A DNA stretch of 18,864 nt from JBEKZQ01 sp049509675. GTDB taxonomy: Bacteria > Planctomycetota > Planctomycetia > Pirellulales > Thermoguttaceae. Below the pieces are notes generated by a model. The model saw only the letters and a program-made list of their open reading frames with translations. It searched no databases and was not told where the DNA came from. The stretch spans positions 1 to 18,864 of the forward strand of contig JBEKZQ010000138.1 of NCBI GenBank assembly GCA_049509675.1, given 5' to 3'. This document shows, piece by piece, positions 1 through 7,222 of this stretch. The position numbers were made by a program, and so were the translations under genes. Each line of letters starts with the position of its first letter. Within the stretch, counting starts at the first letter, position 1.

Positions 1-1307
1 TCGGAGTTGCTGAACCGCATGGCCTGCTCGTCGTAGAGGAGCTTCTGGCCGGTCAGGTGGATGGCAATGACGCCCAACAGGCCGATCTCGGAGAGCCGGC
101 CGCCGTATTCGAAGGGGGAGCCCGACGGGCGTCCTTCGCGCACCGCATTGAGCCAATCGCCCTGGTGGCTGGTGCGGACCCGCGGAATCGTCTCCTTGTG
201 ACGCTTGGCGTTCTGGTACTCCTGCATCTTCTTCTCGGGGATCAGGCGGCAACCGCCGGCGCCGTGCGAGCCGTAGAGGATTTTTCCCGCGTCGCCGACG
301 ACCACCGCGCCCACCTCGCCCACGCTGCGTCCCGGCTCCAACTCCCGGGGCCGCGGGATCGGCCGCTGGCCGTCGTACCACACCAGCTTCACCGGGCCGC
401 GCTTCCCCTTGGCCGCAAACTCGAACGTCACCTGGACGCCCGGCGGAAAACAATCCGCGTGTTTGACCGGATCGTAGCCATCGGTCTCGGCCAGGATGCT
501 GACGGGCATGTCGAGATCCAGGGCCCAAAAGACCGGGTCGATCACGTGGCAGACCCAGTCGCCCAAGGCGCCCGAGCCGTAGGGCATCCAGCCGCGCCAG
601 TTCCAAGGACAATAGTCGGGGTGATACGGCCGCGCCACGGCCGGGCCCTGCCATAGGTCCCAATCCAACTCCCTGGGCACGGGCGGGCGCTCCTTCCGCA
701 CCGCCTCCAAGCGGTTGATGCGGCAGTAGGTGTCGCGGAAGACGCCGCAGCCGGCATGGACCTCGCTCACGTTGCCGATCGCGCCCTCCCAGATCCACTC
801 GCAGAAAAGGCGGATCGAGTCGCTGGAATGTCCCTGGTTGCCCACCTGGGTGATGAGGTTCTTCTGCTGGGCCTTCTTGCGCATCGCGCGGATATCGGCC
901 ACGGAGTGCGCCAGGGGCTTCTCGCAGTAGACGTGCTTGCCGTGGTTCATGGCGGTGATGGCGGCCACCGCGTGGACGTGGTCGGGCGTGCCCACCAGCA
1001 CGGCGTCGATCCGTTCGCCCAACTCGTCGAGCATGCGGCGGAAGTCCTTGTATTTCTTGGCCTGCGGGAAGCGATTGAACATGTCGGCCGCGCGGCGCTG
1101 GTCCACGTCGCACAGCGCCACGATGTTCTCGCCGGTCATGTTGCTCAGGTCGCTCGCCGCCTGGCCGCCGGCGCCGACCGCGGCGATGTTCAGCTTGCTG
1201 TTGGGCGACGGCTTCCCCTGCGCGCCCAGCACGTGCAGCGGAATGAACTGAGCGCCGAAGGCGGCCGCTCCGCTTGTCTGGAGAAAAGCTCTTCTGGTCG
1301 ATCGCAT
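1..1307 (-). CDS. Gfo/Idh/MocA family oxidoreductase with Tat signal, C-terminus cut by window edge
   Basis: NAD(P)-dependent oxidoreductase-like protein of the Gfo/Idh/MocA family, whose members usually act on sugars or inositols. The frame is open to base 1 and gives about 435 residues; family length suggests only about 15-20 C-terminal residues are missing. Residues 3-10 (STRRAFLQ) form a twin-arginine export signal followed by a hydrophobic stretch. The Rossmann motif is VGAGGQA (44-50), followed by CDVD near 66-69, TPDHVH near 107-112 and the family hallmark EKP at 129-131. The start ATG (1307-1305) follows GAGGAG at about 7 nt. Export by Tat fits folding with the cofactor in the cytoplasm, as in planctomycete paralogues. 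The substrate cannot be read from the sequence. It is divergent from the next gene across a 617-bp gap. Confidence 0.93.
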   Translation of the reverse strand, partial: MRSTRRAFLQTSGAAAFGAQFIPLHVLGAQGKPSPNSKLNIAAVGAGGQAASDLSNMTGENIVALCDVDQRRAADMFNRFPQAKKYKDFRRMLDELGERIDAVLVGTPDHVHAVAAITAMNHGKHVYCEKPLAHSVADIRAMRKKAQQKNLITQVGNQGHSSDSIRLFCEWIWEGAIGNVSEVHAGCGVFRDTYCRINRLEAVRKERPPVPRELDWDLWQGPAVARPYHPDYCPWNWRGWMPYGSGALGDWVCHVIDPVFWALDLDMPVSILAETDGYDPVKHADCFPPGVQVTFEFAAKGKRGPVKLVWYDGQRPIPRPRELEPGRSVGEVGAVVVGDAGKILYGSHGAGGCRLIPEKKMQEYQNAKRHKETIPRVRTSHQGDWLNAVREGRPSGSPFEYGGRLSEIGLLGVIAIHLTGQKLLYDEQAMRFSNS

Positions 1308-1472
1308 GGTTGAACTCCTCGGTGTCTTCTGCGGGCCGATCATGCCGCCCGGCGTCTTCCCACTTCCACGGGGTCCAAAACCGATTCAGCCCCGCAATAC
1401 GAGCGATCTTAGCAAGGCAAATCCCCAGTGTCCACTATTGGGCGGCAGAACTGCAAGGTTACGATGCGCGAT

Positions 1473-1571
1473 GTTAGCCCGACGCGCCAGTTTTGAAGTT
1501 GCGCGCTGATGTTCTTGTATGGAAATCCGGTAATCACGAAAGCCCGAGAGGACGAAATTCCGAAAAACATG
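1473..1571 (+). repeat. Left arm of long imperfect inverted repeat
   Basis: This arm matches the reverse complement of 1711-1815. The outer part shares the string tagcccgacgcgccag, followed by tttgaagttgcgc. The inner part shares aatcacgaaa, then cccga, then aggacgaaa, and ends in short A-rich runs. The middle of the arm (about 1508-1528) is not conserved. Both modules resemble intergenic repeats common in planctomycete genomes (recalled, not searched). Confidence 0.75.
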
Positions 1572-1616
1572 CGGTAGTAGTGGGCTGAGGTAAACTGGCA
1601 TCACTTCGTCGCAACC

Positions 1617-1800
1617 ACGGCACGACAAGAGTTGGACAGGAAGATAATTGACAAGAAGATCGACGCGACCTCCATTTTTCTGTCCATCCATATTCTTGTC
1701 GGAAAAAAATCATTGTTTTCGATTCGCGTTTTCGTCCTTTCGGGTTTTCGTGATTCGCTTTCCGCCCTGGCGGCGCTGGAAAATGCGCAACTTCAAACTG
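1617..1800 (+). repeat. Composite dispersed repeat, copy 1, with nested hairpin
   Basis: A related sequence lies inverted at 4830-4980. Shared blocks in order are acgg-acgacaag, ttggacaggaagat, gacctccattttt-ctgtcca, ccatattcttgtcg, then an unrelated spacer, then gctg-aaaa and tgcgcaacttcaaac. The first blocks can fold as nested stems: cgacaaga (1623-1630) with tcttgtcg (1694-1701), and inside it tggacaggaa (1633-1642) with tttctgtcca (1677-1686), one pair being G-U. An extra gacaagaagat at 1650-1660 looks like an internal duplication. Confidence 0.75.
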
Positions 1801-1815
1801 GCGCGTCGGGCTAAT
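1711..1815 (-). repeat. Right arm of long imperfect inverted repeat
   Basis: Partner of 1473-1571. Together the arms enclose about 139 bp, including the nested hairpin at 1623-1701, so the whole structure spans 343 bp. The arms differ by substitutions and small gaps, so this is an old or assembled structure rather than a fresh duplication. Confidence 0.75.
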
Positions 1816-1924
1816 GTCGTGCGTCTCTCGGTTGTGGGCCGCGCCATGCGGCACTACAATGGGGCTCGTCGGCTGTCGCCGGGTCTTTTCCCTTCTCCCT
1901 TCGCTTGGAATAAGGATCATGTCT

Positions 1925-2317
1925 ATGCCGAGTGAGTTCCTGATGCTGCGACAATTCCTGGGAGCAATGGGTCCGGACTACGCGCAGACCGCGCTGCTGA
2001 TCGGCCTCCTGCTGGCCGCGCTCTTCCGCCCGGAACGGATTCGATCGGTTCCCCTAATCCGCGCGTCATGCGTCTTCCTGGCCCTATCGATCGTGGCTCC
2101 TGCGGTACTGTATATGCTTATTAGCACGCTCAGCGCGGGAAATTCCAGGGCGGGCTTTAGCGGACCGTTGAGCGGAACGGAGGCGATGCTCATGGCGCTC
2201 ATCAACGTCGTCGGACCGATGTTGCTGGGCTTGAGTATCGTGCTCGGAGTTTTTTCCTTGCTGCCCGGCCGGGACGACCGTCTGCCGTTGAGCCCGACGA
2301 AGCATCCGCTCGATTGA
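1925..2317 (+). CDS. Small three-helix membrane protein, unknown function
   Basis: I do not recognise a family. The 130-residue product has three hydrophobic segments (about residues 18-33, 42-66 and 84-112) and a short polar tail ending in KHPLD, so it should sit in the inner membrane. AAGGA at 1912-1916 is 8 nt from the ATG at 1925; an in-frame ATG at 1919 is only 2 nt away and less likely, and the frame also stays open upstream to an ATG at 1814 without a ribosome site. It ends 29 nt before the Clp-N/membrane protein gene on the same strand, so the two are probably cotranscribed and may work together. The small size and lack of motifs leave the function open. Confidence 0.7.
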   Translation: MPSEFLMLRQFLGAMGPDYAQTALLIGLLLAALFRPERIRSVPLIRASCVFLALSIVAPAVLYMLISTLSAGNSRAGFSGPLSGTEAMLMALINVVGPMLLGLSIVLGVFSLLPGRDDRLPLSPTKHPLD

Positions 2318-2346
2318 TCGGTTGCGCACGTGGAGGAGAATCAACC

Positions 2347-3453
2347 ATGCTCAGCCGCCGCGAATTGTACCAGCGACGGTGCGTCGATGACCTGATTCAC
2401 GTCGTCGAGCAGGTTTCCCTACGGGCCGATGTCCGTGCTGGGCTGGCGCTTTCCGAGTCGACCGTGGCCATGCTTCTGCTCTGGTCGCTTCTGCGCTGGG
2501 AGCGGAACTTCCTCATTGTTTGCCTGGAGCAACTGGGCATCGACCTGTGGGCCCTCACGCGCGAACTCGACGAACTGCTCAAGTGCCAGCAGCACGCGAC
2601 CGTCCGGGCCGGGGCGTCGGCCCCATGCGGCGAGCTGGATCATCTGTTGCGCCAGTGGCTGAAACGCACCGACGCCGAAGCCCGGACCATGGGACATGAG
2701 TTCCTGGGGACCGAGCACTTGCTGCTGGCGCTGATCGCCTGGGCAGATGCCTCGCTCAACCCGCTGCTGAAGCATCATGGGCTGGATTACCAGGCGGTCA
2801 GCGCGGCGGTCGTCGAGGCCCTGCGGCGCGCGGATGCGGCGGCGCCCGGCGCGGCGGACCAAGCCGACGCATGGGCCGCGGTTTCCAGCAGTGCGCCTTT
2901 CGATCGCAGCGGGTTGTCGCGTATCCCGGCCGCACGCAGGACCGCACCGTGGGGTGTGGGGGCCGACCGGCCGGCCGTCGGCGTGCCGCGCCGCTTCAGC
3001 CTGGCCATCCTCATGCTGATGGTTACACTGTTCGCCGTGCTGTTCTCGATCATGCGCATGCTGGACGTGCATCCCATCGCGTTCATCATGATTTTCGTGC
3101 TGGTCCTGGCCGTGGGGTTCGGCCAGGCCCTGCTCTTCCAGGGACGCTACCCGCGCGCGGCATCGATGTGGGTCGGCGGCATCCTGGTGCCGTTGGAAGT
3201 CTTGGTGGCCATGATAGTCGTGGCGAAGACCTCGGAGACGGCGGACATTAAGGAATTCTATTGCCTCCTGGTCTGTTCAGCCGTATTGGGCCCGGCCGTG
3301 GGATATATGGCCGGGTGCGTTACTGCCGGAGCCTTCTTTTTGATCGATCAGTACCAGAAGAGGCGTGCGGCAAGAGCGACTTTGGTAGACGAGGAGCCGC
3401 TGGAATTCGGCGTGCCAGCCACCGAAGGCGAAACGGAGAAGGAATCGTCGTAG
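2347..3453 (+). CDS. Clp N-domain protein fused to four membrane helices, no ATPase domain
   Basis: The 368-residue product begins with a Clp-N (ClpA/ClpC N-terminal, Clp R) region. A first degenerate helical repeat covers about residues 13-80. The second, about 95-162, carries the hallmark MGHEFLGTEHLLLALI (115-130). In ClpA/ClpC this domain binds adaptors and substrates, but no Walker motifs follow here. After an Ala/Pro-rich linker (163-214) comes RRFSL and four hydrophobic segments (about 217-239, 243-264, 273-293 and 304-333), then a charged acidic tail. RRFSL followed by LMVTLFAVLF is a familiar planctomycete membrane-domain start. The ATG at 2347 follows GGAGGAG (2332-2338) by 8 nt, so a longer frame from a TTG at 2314 is rejected. 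A role as a membrane-tethered substrate or adaptor receptor is inference. Confidence 0.82.
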   Translation: MLSRRELYQRRCVDDLIHVVEQVSLRADVRAGLALSESTVAMLLLWSLLRWERNFLIVCLEQLGIDLWALTRELDELLKCQQHATVRAGASAPCGELDHLLRQWLKRTDAEARTMGHEFLGTEHLLLALIAWADASLNPLLKHHGLDYQAVSAAVVEALRRADAAAPGAADQADAWAAVSSSAPFDRSGLSRIPAARRTAPWGVGADRPAVGVPRRFSLAILMLMVTLFAVLFSIMRMLDVHPIAFIMIFVLVLAVGFGQALLFQGRYPRAASMWVGGILVPLEVLVAMIVVAKTSETADIKEFYCLLVCSAVLGPAVGYMAGCVTAGAFFLIDQYQKRRAARATLVDEEPLEFGVPATEGETEKESS

Positions 3454-3587
3454 TGGTCTGTCCATTTCGACATTACCGGTTGGGTGCCACGACCAACCTC
3501 CGGTCGGTGCCCGGCTTGCCCAGCAGTGCTGGAAACACGGTTGGACAAGCCAACCGTGGCATTCGTAAACTCAAGTTGGACAGACCA
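3454..3587. repeat. Nested inverted repeats after the Clp-N gene
   Basis: Outer arms tggtctgtcca (3454-3464) and tggacagacca (3577-3587) are exact complements. Inside, tgccacg (3485-3491) can pair with cgtggca (3555-3561). A perfect 9-bp hairpin cacggttgg/ccaaccgtg sits at 3536-3558 with a 5-nt loop. No T-run follows, so this is not a textbook intrinsic terminator, though it starts right after the stop codon. Confidence 0.65.
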
Positions 3588-3645
3588 GTAGGACGGATTG
3601 CCAATCCGTCCCACGAAAGACGGACGGATTGGCAATCCGTCCTAC
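3588..3645. repeat. Perfect 23-bp palindrome between convergent genes
   Basis: Arms 3588-3610 and 3623-3645 are exact reverse complements with a 12-nt loop. Each arm also contains its own small palindrome around cggattgccaatccg. This looks like a dispersed palindromic element of the kind frequent in planctomycete intergenic DNA. Lying between stop codons at 3453 (plus) and 3670 (minus), it could end transcription from both sides, but it lacks a clear U-tract. Confidence 0.8.
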
Positions 3646-3669
3646 GGGCAATGGGCCAAGCCTTGCGCT

Positions 3670-4722
3670 CTACGGCGCGCGGACGATCGGTTGCAGGCTC
3701 AGTCCGGCGGGGCTGAGCTCGCGGCGGATCAACTGCCAGTCGTCCGGCGTGAACTCGCCCCAGAGCAGCAGCGGACGGCGGGCGCTTTGCACGCGCCGCA
3801 AGGCGGGGATCAACGCCGCAAGGGGCGGCGCCACGCCGCCGTGGTCGATGTTGATCTGGAGCACGGCGAAGTCGTCGTCGTCCAGCAGCATTTCCAAGGG
3901 ATACAGGCACGCCGAGTGCAAATGGATGAAGTTCACTTCCGCCGCCGCGCACGCCGCGCGGGCCAACGGCAGCAGGAACCGGCGAAAAAGCCGGGGATTC
4001 AGCAGCGCTGCGGAATCCTCCTGGTAGTAGGCCACGGACCGCCGACACCAGACCCGGCTGGGATACCCGCCCGCCGCATGGGTCTCGTGCCAGGCGGGAA
4101 TCGCGGCATGGAGCCGCCCGAGCACTGCCGACCGGGTCCGCGCGGCGTGTTCCAGCAGTCTTTGCATGGCGTCCGGTTGGTCGATCAAGCCGGTGACGAA
4201 GCCCGTCCCGCCCAACATCGCGCTGGCGACGTCGCCCGGACCGCGCAACAGCGGCGCGCAGACGGGGAATCGCCCGTCGGCAAAGCGGACCAGTTCCTCG
4301 TTGAATCGCAGCAGGGCGTCAAGCCAAGGATTGGCATCCAAGTCGGAATCAAACGGGGCGAAGTCGCGCGGATCGCTCAAGAAAGGTTCTGCCCGGCAAT
4401 TGGCCGCTGCGGCCGAGACCGGGCAACCCAGCATCGCCTCCAGCCAGGGGACGCCCCAATAGGCCGAGCCGACATAGAAGAAGTCGTCGTCCGCAGCCCG
4501 CTGCGCCTGATACAGGGCCTCGTAGTCGCGGGCGAACGGACTGAATCGCACGTCTTGCGGATCGAGTCGCTGACCGACGCGCCACTCCGCCGTGCCGCCG
4601 GGAAACTGCTCGGCCGGGTAGTAGCCGCCGATCCAAAATCCCACCAACGGGCGCTCTACCGGCCGGCACTCTAAGAATGCCTCATGCCGGGCGATCAACT
4701 CTTGGTGGCTCTTGTTGCTCAC
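3670..4722 (-). CDS. Uroporphyrinogen decarboxylase-like (URO-D fold) protein
   Basis: The 350-residue protein resembles the URO-D superfamily, which includes HemE and corrinoid methyltransferases such as MtaA. Supporting pattern: a GPGDVASAMLGGTGFVTGL segment followed by a helix with LIDQPDAMQRLLEHAA; a YYQEDSAALLNPRLFRRFLLP segment, where family members usually read S...SPE.F...; and INFIH-like VNFIHLHSACLYPLEMLL before a strand with INIDHGG. The HemE N-terminal PWMRQAGR-type motif is absent, so haem synthesis is unlikely. There is no signal peptide, so it is cytoplasmic. The start is GTG (4722-4720) without a strong ribosome site; an in-frame TAA at 4758-4756 limits extension. Substrate unknown; methyl transfer or decarboxylation of a catabolic intermediate is possible. 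Confidence 0.75.
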   Translation of the reverse strand: MSNKSHQELIARHEAFLECRPVERPLVGFWIGGYYPAEQFPGGTAEWRVGQRLDPQDVRFSPFARDYEALYQAQRAADDDFFYVGSAYWGVPWLEAMLGCPVSAAAANCRAEPFLSDPRDFAPFDSDLDANPWLDALLRFNEELVRFADGRFPVCAPLLRGPGDVASAMLGGTGFVTGLIDQPDAMQRLLEHAARTRSAVLGRLHAAIPAWHETHAAGGYPSRVWCRRSVAYYQEDSAALLNPRLFRRFLLPLARAACAAAEVNFIHLHSACLYPLEMLLDDDDFAVLQINIDHGGVAPPLAALIPALRRVQSARRPLLLWGEFTPDDWQLIRRELSPAGLSLQPIVRAP

Positions 4723-4781
4723 AGGCAGGACTACCGGGGTACTGAAGGCGGTAGTTTACAGTCGTTCTCGAAGTCCGGCAA

Positions 4782-4832
4782 GCCAATGCGGCAACGCCGC
4801 AGGCGTGTAGCTCGAAAGCCCCGGGGCGCAGC
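4782..4832 (+). repeat. Dispersed repeat, aacgccg/cgaaagccc family, copy 1
   Basis: This stretch shares an ordered pattern with the reverse complement of 9541-9595: aatgc-g-aacgccg-aggcgtg, then ctcgaaagcccc or ctcgaaagccca, then gggcg-agc. It abuts the composite repeat at 4830, giving a chimeric junction of two repeat families. Confidence 0.65.
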
Positions 4833-4980
4833 GTTTGAAGTTGCGCAGTTTTCAGCGTGCGTGCGAGGATGCAAACATGCAGGCCAGGCGTGCAGGCAAG
4901 GCGGGTCGACAAGAATATGGGTGGACAGGAAAATGGAGGTCTCGGTGATCTTCCTGTCCAACATCTTCTTGTCGTACCGT
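4830..4980 (-). repeat. Composite dispersed repeat, copy 2, with nested hairpin
   Basis: Inverted relative of 1617-1800. The nested stems are perfect here: gacaagaa (4908-4915) with ttcttgtc (4966-4973), and inside it tggacaggaa (4922-4931) with ttcctgtcca (4951-4960). The conserved loop contains the complement of gacctccatttt. The distal block tttgaagttgcgc lies at 4833-4845. The long outer arms found around copy 1 are absent. Confidence 0.75.
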
Positions 4981-4996
4981 AGTTCGGGCGAAGTTG

Positions 4997-5025
4997 TTGA
5001 CGAAGCGACGCGAGATGGTTACGAT
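4997..5025 (+). promoter_or_regulatory. Candidate sigma70-type promoter for the heparinase-like gene
   Basis: TTGACG at 4997-5002 and TACGAT at 5020-5025 are separated by 17 nt, the ideal spacing. Transcription would start near 5032 and give a leader of about 150 nt that carries the hairpin at 5072-5146. Seen by eye only. Confidence 0.35.
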
Positions 5026-5071
5026 GGGGGGTGCGCAAGGGATTCGGGTGGAACCGGCGTGAGGCCGAGAA

Positions 5072-5146
5072 GGGGACAGGTCCATATTTTCGGCCATCGT
5101 CAATTCACAAAACCGCGCCTTCTGGCCGAAAAATGGACCAGTCCCC
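5072..5146. repeat. Inverted repeat of the ggggac(a/t)gtcc family in the leader of the heparinase-like gene
   Basis: Arms 5072-5096 and 5123-5146 pair almost fully: ggggac, then ggtccat, then tttcggcca on one side and its complement on the other, with one mismatch and one bulge. The loop is 26 nt. It ends 36 nt before the start codon and belongs to the same family as 12831-12874 and 18040-18100. Confidence 0.75.
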
Positions 5147-5181
5147 GATCCGTGTCCCCGTTTCTCCAAGGAGCCCAAGAA

Positions 5182-7044
5182 ATGCCGCACGGCCCGACGC
5201 GGCGCGAGTTCCTGAAAACGGCCGGGGCCGCCGGATCGCTGCTGGTCCTGGCTCCCGATCGAGTCGAAGCGGCGGCCGGCCCGAGCGGCGGCAGTCCGTT
5301 GGATCGCGGCGCGGTCGAGGCCGAATTGCGGCGCCGCGCCACGCAGCACCTCGGGCAGCGGCGACTTGTCGTCGATTACTACCGCATCGGGCGCAAATTG
5401 GCCTATCCCCTGCCGGTGCCGGGCCTCTGCGTTCCCGAGGTCGCGGTTCCCGGGCTGGCCGATTATCCCTGGACGATCTGGATGCTCTGGGCCCTGGAGG
5501 AGCGCATTTTGTCGTTGGGTTGGGCGGCCGAGTGGTTTCACGACCCGCTGGCCGCTCGGGCGGCCGGGGCCGATTTGGAAGCCCTGGCCCATTGGCCCGA
5601 GTACCGCCAGTATCCCAAGCCGGATCTAAGTTCTGCGCACGCTGGGCGCATTCTCTTTAACGCCGCCACCCGTTGGCACTGGCCCGATGAATCCCTGCGG
5701 CGAAGCCTTTGCGAGGCGTGCCGCCGCCATACGGAGAGCGTGCTGGGCGCGTCGGACAAGTTCTTCGGCGCCGTCGAGGACAAGAACGACATCCTCCGCC
5801 GGCAATCCCCGCACGAATTGCTCGCAAACATCCCCGTGATCGGCACGATCGGCGCGGCGCTGACGGCCGCGGTTGCCGGGCACCCCGCGGCGGCGCGGCT
5901 CAGCGCTCGCGTAAGAAGCCTGTTCGCGGCGACGCTCGACCTGCGGGCCCGCGGCTTCACCGAAGCCGTGGCCTACGACGGCTATGTGCTGGACTTCATC
6001 GCCGACTGGCTCGGCACGCTTGGGGCGGGCGATCGGGCGCCCATCGTCGAGCACCCGCGCTTCGACGAATATCTGGAGGAGTCGTACATGCTCGGCGCGC
6101 CGGGAGCGGCGGGAAATCTGGCGGAGCTATCCGACGTCGAGCCCCGCGAGATGCCCTTCCACCTGTCGGCCCAGGCGAAGCTGCTGGCGCTTCGTCCCCA
6201 CCCGCTGCGAAGTTGGCTGCTGGGACGCTCTCCCTTGGAGTTGTCGCGGACCGACGCCCTGGCGGCCCTGCGCCGCGCCGAAGCAGTGCCGGCCGCGGCG
6301 GCGCCTCGGCCCGGCGCGCTGGAAGCCCATTACGCGGCGGTGCTCCGCAGCGGCTGGGAGGCCGAGGACCTGGCCGTGGCCGTCTCCCGCAGCACCTCGC
6401 CCATGGAGCATCTGCAACGCGACAGCGGAACGCTGGTGCTGGGCACGCGGGGACAGTGGTTCATTGCCGATCCGGGCTATCAGCAGTACGCCCCGGGCGA
6501 CGAGCGCGACTTCACTTTCGGCCCGACGGCCCACAACGCCCCGCTCGTGAACGGCCAGGCAGTGGCCGAGAAACGTCCCCGCCGCCTCCGGCTGGAAGAG
6601 GTCGGTCCGGGTCTATGGCGACTGGGCGTCGATCTGACGGCCTGCTACCCGCCGGCTGCCGCGCTCCAGCGCTGCGTGCGCCACGTCTGGCTTTCCGGGC
6701 GCGACCTGGTCGTGGTGGCGGACCAGGTTGAGGCCCGCCGGCCGCCGCAGCTCAAGTATCACTGGCACGGGAATAGGGCCGCGGCGTGGTGGTTCGAGGA
6801 GGGCTGGGCGATGCTGCTGGTCGAAGGCACGCCGCTCTGGTTCACCGCTGCTCATCTCCGCCTCAGCGGCACGCACCTGCATCGCCTGCCGGGCTCCCGA
6901 GGCCAACTCACGCTGGTCGCGGCAATCGAATCGGCCCCGAGCGTCGCCTGGTGGGCATTTGCCGTTGGCCCGGTGCGTCCGGTGATGAGCCTCTCGGCCG
7001 ACGGCCGGGAATTGATTGTACGGGATCGGCGTTTCGGAGTATAA
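5182..7044 (+). CDS. Tat-exported heparinase II/III-like protein
   Basis: The 620-residue protein should be exported and has the layout of heparinase II/III and alginate-lyase-like polysaccharide lyases: an alpha-helical toroid (about 30-370) followed by a beta-sandwich. The signal is TRREFLK at residues 6-12 plus a short hydrophobic stretch. The hallmark region is MEHLQRDSG (408-416), matching the family H...D.g pattern, then FIADPGYQQYAPG (427-439) and AHNAPLVNG (450-458). The ATG at 5182 follows AAGGAG (5168-5173) by 8 nt; the frame continues upstream but through repeats. Lyases of this family cut uronate-containing glycans by beta-elimination; many planctomycete members are uncharacterised, so the substrate is unknown. 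A secreted GH172-type gene follows on the same strand after 178 nt. Confidence 0.85.
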   Translation: MPHGPTRREFLKTAGAAGSLLVLAPDRVEAAAGPSGGSPLDRGAVEAELRRRATQHLGQRRLVVDYYRIGRKLAYPLPVPGLCVPEVAVPGLADYPWTIWMLWALEERILSLGWAAEWFHDPLAARAAGADLEALAHWPEYRQYPKPDLSSAHAGRILFNAATRWHWPDESLRRSLCEACRRHTESVLGASDKFFGAVEDKNDILRRQSPHELLANIPVIGTIGAALTAAVAGHPAAARLSARVRSLFAATLDLRARGFTEAVAYDGYVLDFIADWLGTLGAGDRAPIVEHPRFDEYLEESYMLGAPGAAGNLAELSDVEPREMPFHLSAQAKLLALRPHPLRSWLLGRSPLELSRTDALAALRRAEAVPAAAAPRPGALEAHYAAVLRSGWEAEDLAVAVSRSTSPMEHLQRDSGTLVLGTRGQWFIADPGYQQYAPGDERDFTFGPTAHNAPLVNGQAVAEKRPRRLRLEEVGPGLWRLGVDLTACYPPAAALQRCVRHVWLSGRDLVVVADQVEARRPPQLKYHWHGNRAAAWWFEEGWAMLLVEGTPLWFTAAHLRLSGTHLHRLPGSRGQLTLVAAIESAPSVAWWAFAVGPVRPVMSLSADGRELIVRDRRFGV

Positions 7045-7051
7045 GGAAGGC

Positions 7052-7079
7052 TTGCAGGGCGATTCCTGGCGATCATAAT
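7052..7079 (+). promoter_or_regulatory. Weak candidate promoter for the DUF2961 gene
   Basis: TTGCAG at 7052-7057 and CATAAT at 7074-7079 are 16 nt apart. The -10 is good and the -35 poor. It would give the downstream gene its own transcript with a leader of about 135 nt. Confidence 0.25.
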
Positions 7080-7117
7080 AGGGCGGTTGGCGTGCTGTAT
7101 TCCCCGTCTCTCCCACC

Positions 7118-7156
7118 GTCCCCCTCACCCCGGCCATCTCCCGAAGGGAGAGGGGG
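7118..7156. repeat. Short palindromic repeat (ccctcacccc...ctccc/gggag)
   Basis: The stretch runs ccctcacccc, ggccatctcccgaagggag, aggggg. The core ctccc-gaa-gggag is a hairpin. Very similar elements are scattered through many GC-rich bacterial genomes (recalled). It lies between the heparinase-like and DUF2961 genes and may weaken read-through. Confidence 0.55.
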
Positions 7157-7222
7157 ATTGCCCGTAGAGATCTCCCGCAAGAGTCCAATTGAACACTGGT
7201 TTAGCTACGAAAGGACAAATCC

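Larger units (their letters stand above)
1308..1924. other. Gene-free interval packed with repeats
   Basis: No convincing gene lies here; short open frames have no ribosome site or family signal. The part next to the oxidoreductase (1308-1470) should hold its promoter, but no clear -35/-10 pair was seen. The part from 1473 to 1815 is a long imperfect inverted repeat around a nested hairpin, both listed separately. The last 100 bases lead into the small membrane-protein gene and carry AAGGA at 1912-1916. Confidence 0.7.
4723..5181. other. Divergent gene-free interval with three repeat families and a candidate promoter
   Basis: No gene is supported, although one frame stays open through it into the heparinase-like gene. 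In order it holds a partial repeat (4782-4832), the second copy of the composite hairpin repeat (4830-4980), a sigma70-like promoter candidate (4997-5025) and a long hairpin (5072-5146). It must carry the control regions of both flanking divergent genes. Confidence 0.7.

Noticed and set aside
1632..1935. Short open frames within the 1308-1924 gap
   Set aside because: They translate repeat sequence, lack ribosome sites and overlap on both strands.
4684..5181. N-terminal extension of the heparinase-like frame by 166 codons
   Set aside because: It runs through repeats and the divergent promoter region; the ATG at 5182 has an ideal AAGGAG site and opens a proper Tat signal.
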